Of a stretch of DNA of 64,000 bases, positions 22,915 through 34,800 are shown in pieces. Position 1 is the first letter of the stretch. Every line of letters starts with the position of its first letter. Under the pieces are notes generated by a model that had not been told where the DNA came from, did not search any database, and was given only the letters and a program-made list of their open reading frames with translations. The translations under genes were made by a program, and so were the position numbers. The DNA is from Neopestalotiopsis rosae (Eukaryota > Ascomycota > Sordariomycetes > Amphisphaeriales > Sporocadaceae). The stretch is taken from the NCBI GenBank assembly GCA_023078685.1, contig JALGAS010000003.1, positions 1,922,001 through 1,986,000 of the forward strand, in the 5' to 3' direction.

Positions 22915-24371
22915 ATCCGGGTTCGGCAGCTGTGCATTAATTTATTATGGATTATCCATGCTTTCCGGGATACAATGGTTTCTAGAGGCACGGAAACACA
23001 TGTATGGTGTTTGCATTCACGGGCAAGGTTATAGCCAGGCGTTTATCAGAGATACTGTGGTTCATAGGCATTCTCAATTAAGAATTTCAAATTACAATTC
23101 GCTTTACTGAAGAACACTGCTGAAATTTTGATATTGACCAGGATTGGTCATTACAATATGCTGCAGTCCTTCATTGCAACAAGTCCGCCACATGTTACCT
23201 GGAACATTGAAAAGGGGGTTGGGAGATAAGTTTTAAATCTCATGGCTAGAGTGATTGACAAATGTGTTCCATGCTTCGTAGTGTTATATCAACCTCGCAA
23301 TGAGTTGGACATCGATAAAGAGGCAAATGATGATAACGATGCCAAAGACGTCGCATCCACGCATTGGTAGAGAATCATCAGTCATATTTGTCAAAGTACA
23401 CATTGTGGCCCTGGCATCAATGTTGGTGGTGTTTTCGGTGTCACCCTCGGAGGACACCTCCGTAGATATACACCATAGACCTAGGTATCGCCGTCGCTGA
23501 TACTCGGTAATTGATCGTCACGATGTAGCGCCTTCTTCCCATTCTCTTTCCCTATCAGCACAGGCCGTGGGTTATTCACCACTTCCATCCCAACGCACCT
23601 TCCGCACTTGCCTGTACGCTTGCTCGGTCCTAGATCTTTGCTGGCAGTGATTCACTGACCCCCGACTTCCACTTCTCGCCATCACTGCACGTTTATAAAA
23701 GCTCACTTCACCTCCAGGGCTCTTCTGCTAGCTTTGCACACTCTAATTCAACAACTATTCGGAGCATCGTCATTTCTTGCAGAATCAATCCATACCAACG
23801 CTTCCTATTCCATTATAGCTCAGTCTACGTCTTCTCGGTAGACTATCAAAACAGCGTCACAGACTACAGGTCAGCAGTACACTTTCAGCATTAGCTCTGG
23901 TCCGTCAAATCATTGCCTTGATCTCGCATCTTATATCTCGAAGCAGACATACCTCAGCTGGTTATATCCCCGGAACTCTTCGAGCAAGAAAGAAATCGAA
24001 CGCTGTTGGTATTTGGGGAAGGTTTGAAGCTTCCGGGTTCACTGCTCAACAAGTAAGACGTCGTCTCTTTCTGTCGGGGAAAGTTTCCCTCCTTCTTTGA
24101 CACTTTCACAGACTTGATCATAGCACGTTCGCTGATCGGTGGGCCAACCGGAGAACATCTACCCTCACATTTTTTTCAGCTTTCAGAGTCCTTTCCATTT
24201 TGAAGTCTGGTACGCTTTACAACCAGTGCTGGATCTGGCTTTCAACAATTTTCGCAAGATCTCTCATCGATCGCATCATCACCACTACTTGTTGCTGTCC
24301 AAGGTGCTCCACCTTGCTTTCAACTACTTACTTTTACACTTACCAGGCATTGCCAGGCTGAAGAAGGAAAT
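22915..24371. other. Intergenic region and promoter
   Basis: This holds the 3' flank of the dehydrogenase gene and the promoter and leader of the zinc-binding-like gene. A TATA-like box is at 23694. From 23700 to 24370 the sequence is pyrimidine-rich, as in fungal leaders, and may contain untranslated-region introns. Confidence 0.5.
23694..23700 (+). promoter_or_regulatory. TATA-like box
   Basis: TATAAAA sits about 680 nt upstream of the ATG at 24372, at the head of a pyrimidine-rich stretch. If transcription starts shortly downstream, the leader would be about 600 nt. The assignment rests on position and motif only. Confidence 0.4.
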
Positions 24372-25674
24372 ATGGCTATTCACAGTCGTTTTACTAAGGT
24401 CCTACGGAAGGGCGGTAGATGTGATGTTTGCGAAGAACGCAGTCGCAAGGGTAAGTTGTTTTCTCCATCTGGCAAACCACTTAGGGAAGCAAAGTGACTC
24501 CTACTACTACTTAAAGCGAGGTTCATTGGCAAGATGAGCTGTCCAAGAACTAATTCTTCTATGAACAGTGATGCAAAAATGCAACATCTGTGCACATTCA
24601 ACTTGCAGTGTCTGCCATGAGCATGGCCGTTATGACCCTAATCATGACCTTTCGAAACGACGTGACCTTGACTGGACCGATGGTCGAGGTCGTAATGTAA
24701 CGAGGGCGTCACGACGACGCATTATACAGTCCTTACAATTAGCTCGTGAGGAAAGCGAATCAAGAACATCGACACCGGATCTTGATACTCCTCCGCCATC
24801 CAGAAAGGTGATTCTTGAGCAGAGCAAGTCAGGCTCACCCGAAGACCTCAATATTTCTACTGGACCTATCTACCGGCCAGCCGGACGATTGGTCCCGGCT
24901 CGCCAACTTCCTCGCCGAATTTCTCCAGTTGCTAGGCCATTGCGATATCCAAGACACGGAATCGTCCGAGAGGCTCCGAACCATTCTTCGGTCCCCTGTG
25001 ACCCTGCCGTCTCATCGTCTCACCCAGAAATAGTTCGACATATGTTCTATTTTGGCACGAAGGCTTCACAAGTCAAGCCGCCCGTCCTCACGCAGAATGA
25101 GTCAATAGCAAGTGATGCGCACGAGAAAATCGAGGGGAGATTTCCGGAACACCGATCTCTGCAACGTGAGGTGTCCAGCTCCTATATCAAACAGATGAAC
25201 AGCAACTCTGCGCAAAAGAGTCACGCATCAAAGTCGCCAATTCCCTTGCGCCGATATTCAATAAGTAGTCCGCCTGAGCAGGAGGCAGCGACCGAGATCC
25301 AACAGACCGGCCTGCAGACTAGACAGCCCCTTGAAGAACTCATATCCCCCCAAGGTCCGACCTACTGGACCGATGAGCGCCAAACGTTCTTAAGGAGCCT
25401 TGCCACGTCAATACCGTCCGATCCTGCAGTGCAAAGAGTCTACGAGAAGGACGGTATGAAGACCGCTCTGGATATGATGGAGGCAATCGTAACTTTGACA
25501 ACTATGAGCATGTCAGAGCAACTCAAGTCAGCTGGGAACGACTGGATCTCATCTCTGAGGCGTATATACGAATCGGATATGAAAGGCGACGGTGTCAGAA
25601 ACGAGGACAACACAGCCATGGAAGATGTTGGCACTAGTGACAAGGAGAATATGACACCCAAGGGACGAGAATAG
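24372..25674 (+). CDS. Cysteine-rich (zinc-binding-like) hypothetical protein
   Basis: Two exons, 24372-24450 and 24569-25674, encode 394 residues. The N-terminus carries three CxxC pairs (Cys17/Cys20, Cys31/Cys34, Cys39/Cys42) followed by His43 and His45, in the order CDVC, KCNIC, CSVCHEHGRYDP. This looks like a small two-zinc module. The intron falls between the first and second pair, and the cysteine spacing supports the join. The rest is polar and low in complexity, with Pro/Ser/Arg-rich stretches, until a helical acidic region near residues 280-350 containing DPAVQRVYEKDG. I do not recognise the family; similar cysteine modules occur in uncharacterised Pezizomycotina proteins. A nuclear or ubiquitin-related role is possible but cannot be shown. 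Confidence 0.75.
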
Positions 25675-27869
25675 CCAACGAGAGGAGTTCGGCCCCATCT
25701 GTGAGGTTTGCATTGGCATTTGCGTCAACCTTGATTATTGCTTCATTTTGGCTGGACCCTTTGCATTCAAGACGGTCGATATGCAATTCTCGTTAGTAGC
25801 TGACAGAAAAAGCCTGGTTGGCTCTCAGCAGTAATACAATGGGTGGTTTCCCTTTAGTTGCACTAATACAGCCTATAAGGATCCCACTATCAGTTGATAT
25901 CTCTTCCCATCAATACCTCTTTGTCGTTCCAGCTTCACTTGAAGCAGTGTGATTCTGAGTTTAGTTGTTCGATACTGCAAGCATCTCGTCAAATTTGGTT
26001 GAATGGATCTGGTAAACTCCAACAACACGAATTGGAGAGCCAAACTCTCTACTGGCTGTCCAGAGCCTCTGTCCATGAACACGGCACGTATCGACAAGTT
26101 TGAATTCAGGGGCACCCAAAGTCTATTTTGCAGTCCCACCAGATTAGTTGAAAACTATCTAAGCATTTTTAAGAGTATGCGTTGTTCCAGCCCCTCGGGA
26201 GAAGAAGGACAAACAGAGTTCATGTCTGCACTAAATACGTACGAATTGACTTTCAACATCCAAGACTTGGGTTGATCTGCTTGTCTCACAAGGCTCACCC
26301 ACTCAATCTTGTCAAACATTTTTGACAGACAGAACTACCTTTCTTCTTAAATTGTGTCTTTGATGGTGAAAGCGCCGTGCATATGCAAAATCTCCGATTT
26401 GAAATCAAAGTTTCTGCAGCGAGAAGAAATCACATGTGCAGGCAGACTTTCTGTTTTTTTTTTTTTAACTTCTACGGACGTCCCCCAGCTTTGTGGGCTT
26501 AGAGTTCGTCGTCAGTCCCCGTTGTTTGCGGACCGGTTTTTCGTATCCTATAACGGAAGCCCCAGGGGGCAGCAGCAGGTGCAAGAACCGAGGAGACCCA
26601 CGTGGAGTCCAACAGTAATGTAGTAGCAAAGGCTATAATAAGGATCGCGGCGATCATATGCCGCTGTCAGGTACACCTCTTGAATCTTACTTTCGGGGCT
26701 TGCGACCTACTGAAATAGAGAGATGTTATGTGTGCCCAATTTCGCGCGTTACGTACGCGCCAGCGTTGGAACGTTGTTGAAATGTGATGATGATGACATG
26801 TTGGGGGCTATAGCAGAGCAGAACTAAGAAAACGTTGCTGTTGTCAAAATTAGATGAGGCTCATTATTGCCCAAATCAACCATGCTTCATGCGTTACTGC
26901 ATCGGAGTTTTTTTTTGTGTAAGTGTGTCTGTTTCCTCTTTCAAATTATCCATTCTTGTCGCTATAGCCGAAAGGATAGATTTATACCTAGGTATAGGTT
27001 GTTGCAAGGTGTACTATGTATCGGCCGCCCGGACGGGGGGACCGCAAAAAGATGAAACGGAGCCGATCTCCGAGCGTGCATCTTTCGTGTTCCTGCTTTG
27101 CAGATCGTTGTTGCAACTCTAAAAAGCAGGAACAATTACATATCTTGTTTTCCCACCTGGCTGCTCCACAGAAAGCCAGAGTTCACTCATTTGAGGCAGG
27201 CAGTCCGGGGGGCGCAACGACATGATTTCTAATGTCGTTCTTAGGGTGTTCCGCGAGGCCCCATTTTTAGCCAAGGAGAAAATAAAAAAATGGCATGGAG
27301 AAGAAAAAGGCAGCTGGCAGTGAGGCAAAAGGCTCGAGCGCTGTTTCTTTGTGTACGTAGAGTATGCATCTCGCATCGGGTCTGTGAAACACGTGCAAAG
27401 TCCTTTCTGGCCTACAGGGGTGCTGAGTCATAGTCAAGAGATTTTTCTTTCAGCGATACATAGTACACACCCAGACTGCTAGCAACCATTGTCGGGCGGT
27501 TCATGTATCCTGCTGTGTGATGGTCTCCAAGGTGAGGCAGAGGTGGGGTGGGGTTTCCCTTCTGTTTTCTGCTCTCGGTGAAATAGGCAGATGGCGTGAC
27601 GAGCTCGAGAGGAGAGGAATATCACAAAAGAGAAGTCGAGTGACCATAATGTGACAGGTTGCAGTCTTCCCTTTGGATGTGCTCAGGTGCTCCCTCTCCT
27701 TTCTCCAAGTGAAGCGGCCACACGGGTAACGAACGGGGTCTGTCGAGGGTCTCAGAAGGCTAGAGCCCAGCATGAAGTCTTGACTCTTGAGAGGTGGGTA
27801 ACAGGCAAAAGATGGAGAACGAGTCCTTGGGTAGCATGGGTGGGGCAAAAAAGTCAAAGTCCCACTATG

Positions 27870-28000
27870 TCTGGCCAATGAGCGCCGGTTAGTGGGGAAA
27901 TCTAGCGTCGTCTAGGCTCTGATTGGGGAATTTTATATGCAGGCAATTAAACGCGTTAGATCAAGACGCGAACACGTCGCGCTTCGACGCGTCTAAATCG
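27870..28000. promoter_or_regulatory. Promoter-like cluster of CCAAT and ACGCGT motifs
   Basis: CCAAT lies near 27873, ATTGG (CCAAT on the other strand) near 27922 and TTTTATATG near 27930. ACGCGT boxes are at 27951-27956 and 27987-27992. Between the boxes, AAGACGCGA and TCGCGCTT form a near-perfect inverted repeat. CCAAT and ACGCGT are known binding cores of the fungal HAP complex and MBF. No coding gene was found downstream for about 3 kb, so the target is unknown. Confidence 0.3.
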
Positions 28001-29045
28001 ACGACATCTCGTCATGATTCAAGGTTCCCACTCATCCAGTCTCTGCCACCGCCGCCCACCTTTTTCGTGTCGCTCCTGTCGTGGACCATCACCCGCACCT
28101 GTGGTCAACTCATGTGTGCCTCGTTGCTCTCGTTCTTACTCGTTCTTCTCGGCGCTCTTTTGCACGCGAGATTGATTGAAAAAGTGTAGTATCGGGTGCA
28201 AAAGATGTAGTCTGCGCTTAGTCTTCATGCAACGCGTTTTCGCTATACAGCTCTTTTTTCTTCCCAACTTTGTAGCAGCTTACCATACACGAAAAGCCCC
28301 TGATTAGGCAGTCAAATTAATCAAAGAACTTGTGATCCATACTTTGAATTTGAAAACGGGGGAAATTTCCCACTCACCCACAATTCATGGCTGCCCACCC
28401 TCGAGACAGTCTGGTGATCCAAAGCCAGATGTCGAGGGTCAAGGCAGCCTCCTTGCCGGAAGCGGATCTTTTAGGAGTGCCCTCCATCTAGCTTCCCAAT
28501 GGACGCGCCGTGGTCGAGACTTGGGTTCACCTGTCTGTCTGAGCAGATGTTATCGGTTCTGTAGATGCAAGGGCAAGACAGCCTGACTGAAACTGCCAAA
28601 AACTAGATGGAAGGAGATGAGTGTCTGTTCCTGCGAGGTAGGGGATACAATCATCCACGTAAGCCGAACAACCAAAGACGCCATGAGATCATTCATCAAT
28701 CGATCGAAAAACACATCAAGGTCTAGTACGTAGATTACCAAATGCCGTTGCTGTGCTGTGTTATGCTATGCATTGAAGAACATGGGTGCCATGTGAGAAG
28801 AGTAAGCAAAGCATCGAAGCCATCGGGATTCATGTCATTCTGGAAAATCCTGCTTCGATCCTTTTTCTTTCTATTCCATGGGCCAGTTTTTTCTGCGATG
28901 ACCACATGCTGATGCTGCTCGCCCAGTTCCTATGACGACGAAGGACCCAAAGCAATTTTAGCTTCAGGAACCTGGCGGTCATCAATCAGACGCTGGACGG
29001 GGACCCTTTTCCCCCTTTGAAAAGCGAAACAAGTCATCCGCGTCC

Positions 29046-29063
29046 GGGGGGGGGGGGGGGGGG
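29046..29063. repeat. Poly-G tract
   Basis: Eighteen consecutive G residues in intergenic DNA. Confidence 0.95.
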
Positions 29064-30998
29064 TTCGGTCTGGTCGCTGTCTAGTTTCGGTCTGCCTGGT
29101 GGTTGTGTTATCGGGAACACGGCTGCAATCAAATCTGGCACCCCTCTCTTTCAATGTTCCCTCTCCCCCCTCCCTCTTCTCCGAAGTCCCTCGTGCTTGT
29201 CGCACAGCAGCATGGAGGCGCACAACTGCAATCTATTCACCGAGGCGGTCACCATGTCTTGGATTGGATGAGGGGACTTGGGGAGGACTGGGGCGGCGTA
29301 AAGAGATGCAAGACATGCTGTGACAAAAAGCAGCAAATGGCGGCTCATCAGAGTCTGACTGCTGCAAGTCTAATGAGTTATATCCCAAAAGAATGCCAAA
29401 ATGCCTACCTAGATTTGCCACAGAAATCTTTATCAACTTTAATCGGAATACCTCATTAGGATCGCCTGCCGCTGTCTATGAATATAGAGTTTTAGATGAC
29501 AGCGACCAAGGATTCCCTTCTGGGCAAATTTACATGACTATTTGCTCGTCGCGTTGCCTAGCTACGGTAGGTCAGGTAAGGGCAAGGCCAGGCAGGGGAG
29601 CTGCCGCTTCTTTGGGGACTTCCAATGTACCCGGATGGGATGGGGGAATTCGAAAAGTCGATTCGGGGACCATGGAGACGTTCTTATCTTGCGTAGCACA
29701 TTGACGGCTTTTCATGGAAACTACCAGGACCTACATACATTGACGATCTTCTGGTATGCCAACACGGAGAAGGAAACGGGTCCACGAAGACCCTAACATC
29801 GAGCCACGAAAGACGGGCAGGATGGAGATTCCGTGGCAAGCGTCCAGTAGTATGACTTTTCTCGATGCATCTAGAGTCCAGAGTCTGACCTCTGGGTGAC
29901 ATGGCTCTCCACCCTGGCACATTGGAGAGTTACCTAGTGCAGAAGCTACGCAAGGTACCAAGTTGGGACTGCGGCGAGCCACCATTGAGAGACTGTGGAC
30001 GACATATGCACATTGATGCCCGTCGCCAGGGAGGAAAGTGTAAAACCCGTGCAATTGATCAAATGGAAGCAAGATCAAATGGGATAGATACAATTCAAGT
30101 ACCTCGAAAGCTTCACCCCTGACAGCGGATAGGCTTTCTTGGAACAACCTTACAAGTTTCTTTCGTCGACGTACCTGTCGAGGTACCAGGTGGAGCAGTC
30201 TATTGAGCCCACCACTTTGCTAGGCTAGAACAGGTCTAACACGCCCAGAGCCCCACTGATGGACACTCCCGCCCCGGTCGTCGCTCTTTGCTGCTCGTTG
30301 GCCTGGGATGGGATGGCAAGCGCAGGGCCTAGCAGTTGTGCAGTGCGCCGTCGTACCTGGGTTTTGCTGGGGGGTCCCTCAAGTGCTCTCCCCTCTGGTC
30401 TCTCCTCTCTCTTCCCCCCCAAAGCAAAAGGCGCACCTGCTGACTCCCGGCTGTCTGCCCTTTCTGGGGGGCTTCGGGTCTCTTATTAGGCGAACAAGTC
30501 CTTGTCACCCCCCAAACTTCCCAGCCCCGAAAGCTCTTTTTCTTCCTTCCAACCCACCAACTTAGCAAATTATTACCATTTGCCTACCTAAACTCACCAG
30601 TCAATAACAACATTACCGGTCGCGACCGACAGGAACTCTGATTGCGACTCGAGCATTGCGCACTCTCGTCGCAGTAAATCTATTTACTTTGCAACAATCT
30701 ACAAAACAAAGCGATTACGCTCCCGTCCCTGGTGACAGCTCAGCCGTCCCGCGCGCCGCAACTCAAAAGCAAAAAAGAAGCGATACTTTGAGTGTCGCGC
30801 CATTTGTCGCTTGACCTCAAAGGGAGCGAGCGCACTTGCCTACTTTATTCCTGCGATTGTGCGCAAACATCATCCTCTCGTTCCTCGCTACCTGCGTTTG
30901 TACCTGCGCAAACAAGCGCCAAATCGGATAGCCTATACATACTCTGCCGCCGCACGCCACTCATTCATTCCAATCGATCCATTTCGCCAACCATAATA

Positions 30999-31823
30999 AT
31001 GCTGCTGCCTTCAGCGCTTTCTTGCGACTCGTCGCAGCGACCAAACACTCGCCTCTCTTCGCCTCTTTTTTCCTCGCCGCCCGCCAGCCCACCTACCAAT
31101 GCCTATAGTGGTATTAATAGCATCATGACGTCGTGTCGCGCACTTCACTCCATGCTCGCGCCCGCGCCCGTCATCGTGTCCGGAACCGACGAAGATAATA
31201 TCCCTCGTCGCGCATCCCAGTTGCCTACACCACCCCTGGCTCACGCCACCATTCCATCGCCCATGAAGCTGCGCCTTCGCGCGCGCAAACAAGATATCAG
31301 CCCGGAGATGATGGGTCGCAAGAAGATTGTCAAGCGCGCTCCTCCACCGCGTGGCCAGAACAAGAGGCGCAGATCTGATGATGACGACATGGGTCGCGAC
31401 GATGATATTGATAGCGACCTGGATATCCATGAATCAGATTCAGCCGACGAAGGATCTCACTCAGGCCCCAGGACGCCAAAGCGCGCGCGCATTGCGCCCG
31501 AGATTGTACCTTTAGGTCTTGTGCGGTCAGACTTTCACAACCTGCACAAGTCAAACCCAGATTCAGAACAGACCCAAAGCGACGAAGAAGTAGAAGTGGA
31601 GGCAGATGGCGAGAGGTGGAGCACAGAAGAGGACCGCATGCTGGTCGAGCTCATTCTGGAGAAGCTGAAGCTGTCCAAGAATGACTGGCAAGATTGCGCC
31701 AGGAGTCTAGGCAAAGATCGCAGCTCAATCGGGAGGAGGTGGAAGAGCCTCATGGTCAATGGAGATGTCGGCCTCAAGTCAAGGAGTAGTAGGCGAGGCA
31801 AGATCCACGGAACCTGGCGGTGA
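30999..31823 (+). CDS. Myb/SANT-domain protein
   Basis: One exon of 274 residues. A single Myb/SANT repeat is at about residues 206-252, running from RWSTEEDRMLVELI to SIGRRWKSLM, with the expected spaced tryptophans (Trp207, Trp225, Trp245). Upstream are a basic segment (KLRLRARKQDI, then KKIVKRAPPPRGQNKRRR) that looks like a nuclear localisation signal and a long acidic Asp/Glu/Ser region. The N-terminus is Ser/Pro-rich. It is probably a nuclear DNA- or chromatin-binding protein; the target is unknown. The frame stays open for 69 codons upstream to 30792 but has no other ATG, and the leader from 30792 to 30998 contains no ATG in any frame, so 30999 is the first start met by a scanning ribosome. 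The leader is pyrimidine- and CG-rich. Confidence 0.85.
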   Translation: MLLPSALSCDSSQRPNTRLSSPLFSSPPASPPTNAYSGINSIMTSCRALHSMLAPAPVIVSGTDEDNIPRRASQLPTPPLAHATIPSPMKLRLRARKQDISPEMMGRKKIVKRAPPPRGQNKRRRSDDDDMGRDDDIDSDLDIHESDSADEGSHSGPRTPKRARIAPEIVPLGLVRSDFHNLHKSNPDSEQTQSDEEVEVEADGERWSTEEDRMLVELILEKLKLSKNDWQDCARSLGKDRSSIGRRWKSLMVNGDVGLKSRSSRRGKIHGTWR

Positions 31824-34800
31824 TGGCCACGTTTTGTTCAGTCACTCATTCATTATTTTTCTCTTTCTTCTCGCCAAACAATACTGGAACAGACAGAGTT
31901 GTTTGTGCGTACGCCCATGACAGGCAATCTTCTCATTTGTTTTTAGAGCATCTTCGCATTATACCTTGTTTAGACCCGGATAGGAGGGCAAAAAAGGCGT
32001 TCAGGATTCATCTTAATGGGAACCACAACAAGTGATATCCCATGGATTTGCGCATAGAAGCGCCTGATATTTATTTATACCATCTCAATAATATACCATG
32101 AATTGAGCCATCAACACCAAGACATGATTCTATTTGCACCTTTGGAATATAATATGCCGAGCTTGCGTGCTGACTACTACTGGACCTCTATCCCGGTAGG
32201 GAATCCTGCGGTTGGCATAGTGATACTCACCTAGGTTAGGCGAGTTACTTCTTTCTGTCAGTCATCGCCGCAAGCGCACGCAGCGCACGGTTGGGTTCAT
32301 TCTTTACCTTCATTGAATCTGTACAATATATGGAATGCCGCACGGGGACTCTTGTTTGTTTCAACATTGGACGGAGACGGCCTTGTTGTTCTCGATTGCT
32401 ATGCTCTCACTGCCCCGGATGCGGGTACAAGCTCCTCCCCCATTCTTTTTCCCAGATCCTCACGTCGTATTTACATAGTACTCCCCCCGCGGGCTTTTGA
32501 CTCCTTCTTACAAACTACTGCTGCACCTAAAGCATTTGACGATCCACTCTCTCTTCCCAGCCCCCCTCAAGACAATGTACATAGTATACCTACATGAAGA
32601 CCAACCTCAACGGAGCTCTTACTCAGGCCTGAACAAACCAGGGAGGGTGAAGAGGGAATAAAAAAAATTTACTCAAAGAGCTCTAAAAAAGCACGCAAGG
32701 GACAACCCAGGACATTAGGGGGGCAAAATTCCCATCCAGGAACAGAAAAAGACAGGGAGCAGGGTAGGATTGTTTTTAGCAGAGGACAAGAAAAAAATAA
32801 AGGACAAGAGAGCACTTCATTCACTTTTGGTTAAGAGCCGGGTGTTCATACGGAATAGCTCTGGACGCCAACTAGTCCCAAACCTACCTACTCAATTATT
32901 AATCTCTCTTTCCTTACCCCCTTCCCTTCTCTCCTCAACGCGCAAAGCTCTCTCTGGGATAGCTCTCTCTAGGATAGCTCTCCCTTTCCCTTACCACGTT
33001 ACCGATCTTCAGGGTCTCAGGGTCCTTTGTTTCGCGCGCGCCCGACACTACGGACTGAGTTTCGAAGGGCGGGAAGCCCAAAAAAGACGCCTTTCCTCTT
33101 CAAAGACACAACCTCGGACCTTGGAGGAAACGGGTCGCCAGGTTTCGTCACGCGCTGGTAAAATCGCTGGCTTTTTTGCCACGTATAAGAGCGAGCGCTT
33201 TGGTTTTCTTGCACACAGGCACAGGTTCGCGTAAAGTGGGAACACCACGACGACGCGTTCACAAGAGAGCTGTACCTACTTGTTAATCTACGTGTAAATA
33301 GGTTCCCAATTTCGCGTTTCTCGTTAGCTAGAATAAAAGGTGGGTTTACCGGTGATGCTGCTCTTATTATTTCCGCTTGGGAAAAGAACCCAAAGATTAA
33401 AGAAGAAAAAAAAAAGGGTCCTTTTCAAAGGGTCCAAAGGGGTCCTGGAGAAAAGAGAGAGAGAGAGACCTGCAAGATTACTCGCGTCTTGGTGTGTATG
33501 GGGACCCTCAAACGGGAGATTTCGTTGGCCACGGTTGTTCCTCACTAAACGTGGCTGGTGTAAAATTGAACAAGAAAGATTGAACCATTTTGTCCATCCA
33601 CCTGGCACCATACAGCATCCCCCCCGAGGTCCCGCGATAAACGAACCATACTGAAAACGTGCCTTTTCTGAAGTTCCTGGAATTTCACAGCCAGCTTTTT
33701 CCCCCCTCCCAGGCACGACGCCGATTGGTCAATTGCGTTCGAGGTCGCGAAGGGAGGTTGGGCCTCCGTTGAACGGACATCTAGGCGGCCATTGCTTTCG
33801 ACAGAGTGGATTCTTTGCTCTCTCTGATGAAACTGTACAGAGTCCCTTGGTTGGCCATGTTGGCGCTCTACTGTAGTACTCGCGAAATGCAGGGTCCAAG
33901 AATTTTCGATGGCTGGACTCGCATGATTACTATTCCATCTGTTTCTAAAAGGTAAGCTTGTTTATTGGGTTGACCATATACTATACCCTTGCTACATTGC
34001 TGCTGAGCCCTGGGCAGTGTTATCGTCACATGGGTTGACGATGTCACTTGTTAGAATGTTATGATCCACTCTGAACACAACACAGTTGCTCGGGGGAAAA
34101 TCGAAATGGACATGCCATACTGCAAAGTTCTTGGCGAACACCTAGTCGTTGCTGTCGTGTTATCGTCTGGAGAACAAGTCGTTTTTGCCAACACATTTTC
34201 TTTCATTGCTCTCCTCCACTGCTGCGACTTATACTGCCGACGATGAGACTCATGGGTTGGTTAGATCATGCCAACGCGTCGCCGCCATTGGGCATTTAGG
34301 CATTCAAGTGATTGCGTCTGGAATATCGAAGAAGAAAGATCCATAATCCTGGATACCAACCTTGGGCCGCTGTGGGTCGTGGGCTCTCGACAATCATGGC
34401 CATTGCTGAGGGTCGCGTGCGAGGTATGCCACTACCGTCAGTCAGTGAAGAAATGAGATTTCATACCTGTGTGATGCTTTTTTCTTGAAGAAATACCTGC
34501 GGCCGTGTTCAGCCCGAGTCCGGAAATGTTTGGGCTGCGTTAGATTTCCAGATGATTCAACGGCCCTGATTCGTGATTATAATTCCCATCTGCCTATATA
34601 TGAAAATATACTCTTACAAGTATACAGAAATGAGAAAACATTAGTAGGTATGAATATATAATGAGCACATGTATGTAAACACTTACATATGACCAGACAT
34701 AACAAGGGAATCTTACCATAGCACGTCTGTCGTGTAGCCGTCCCCGCAAATTCAAACTCACTTGGCCAGTCTCCTTCAATTCTGGTCGGTGGGTGTACTT

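Larger units (their letters stand above)
25675..30998. other. Long intergenic region
   Basis: About 5.3 kb between two rightward genes. No frame has a family or a splice pattern. Features seen: a promoter-like cluster at 27870-28000 (two CCAAT-type motifs, a TATA-like run and ACGCGT boxes) that precedes no recognised gene; an 18-G run at 29046-29063; and a pyrimidine-rich stretch from about 30240 that becomes the leader of the Myb-like gene. It could hold long noncoding transcripts. Confidence 0.5.
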
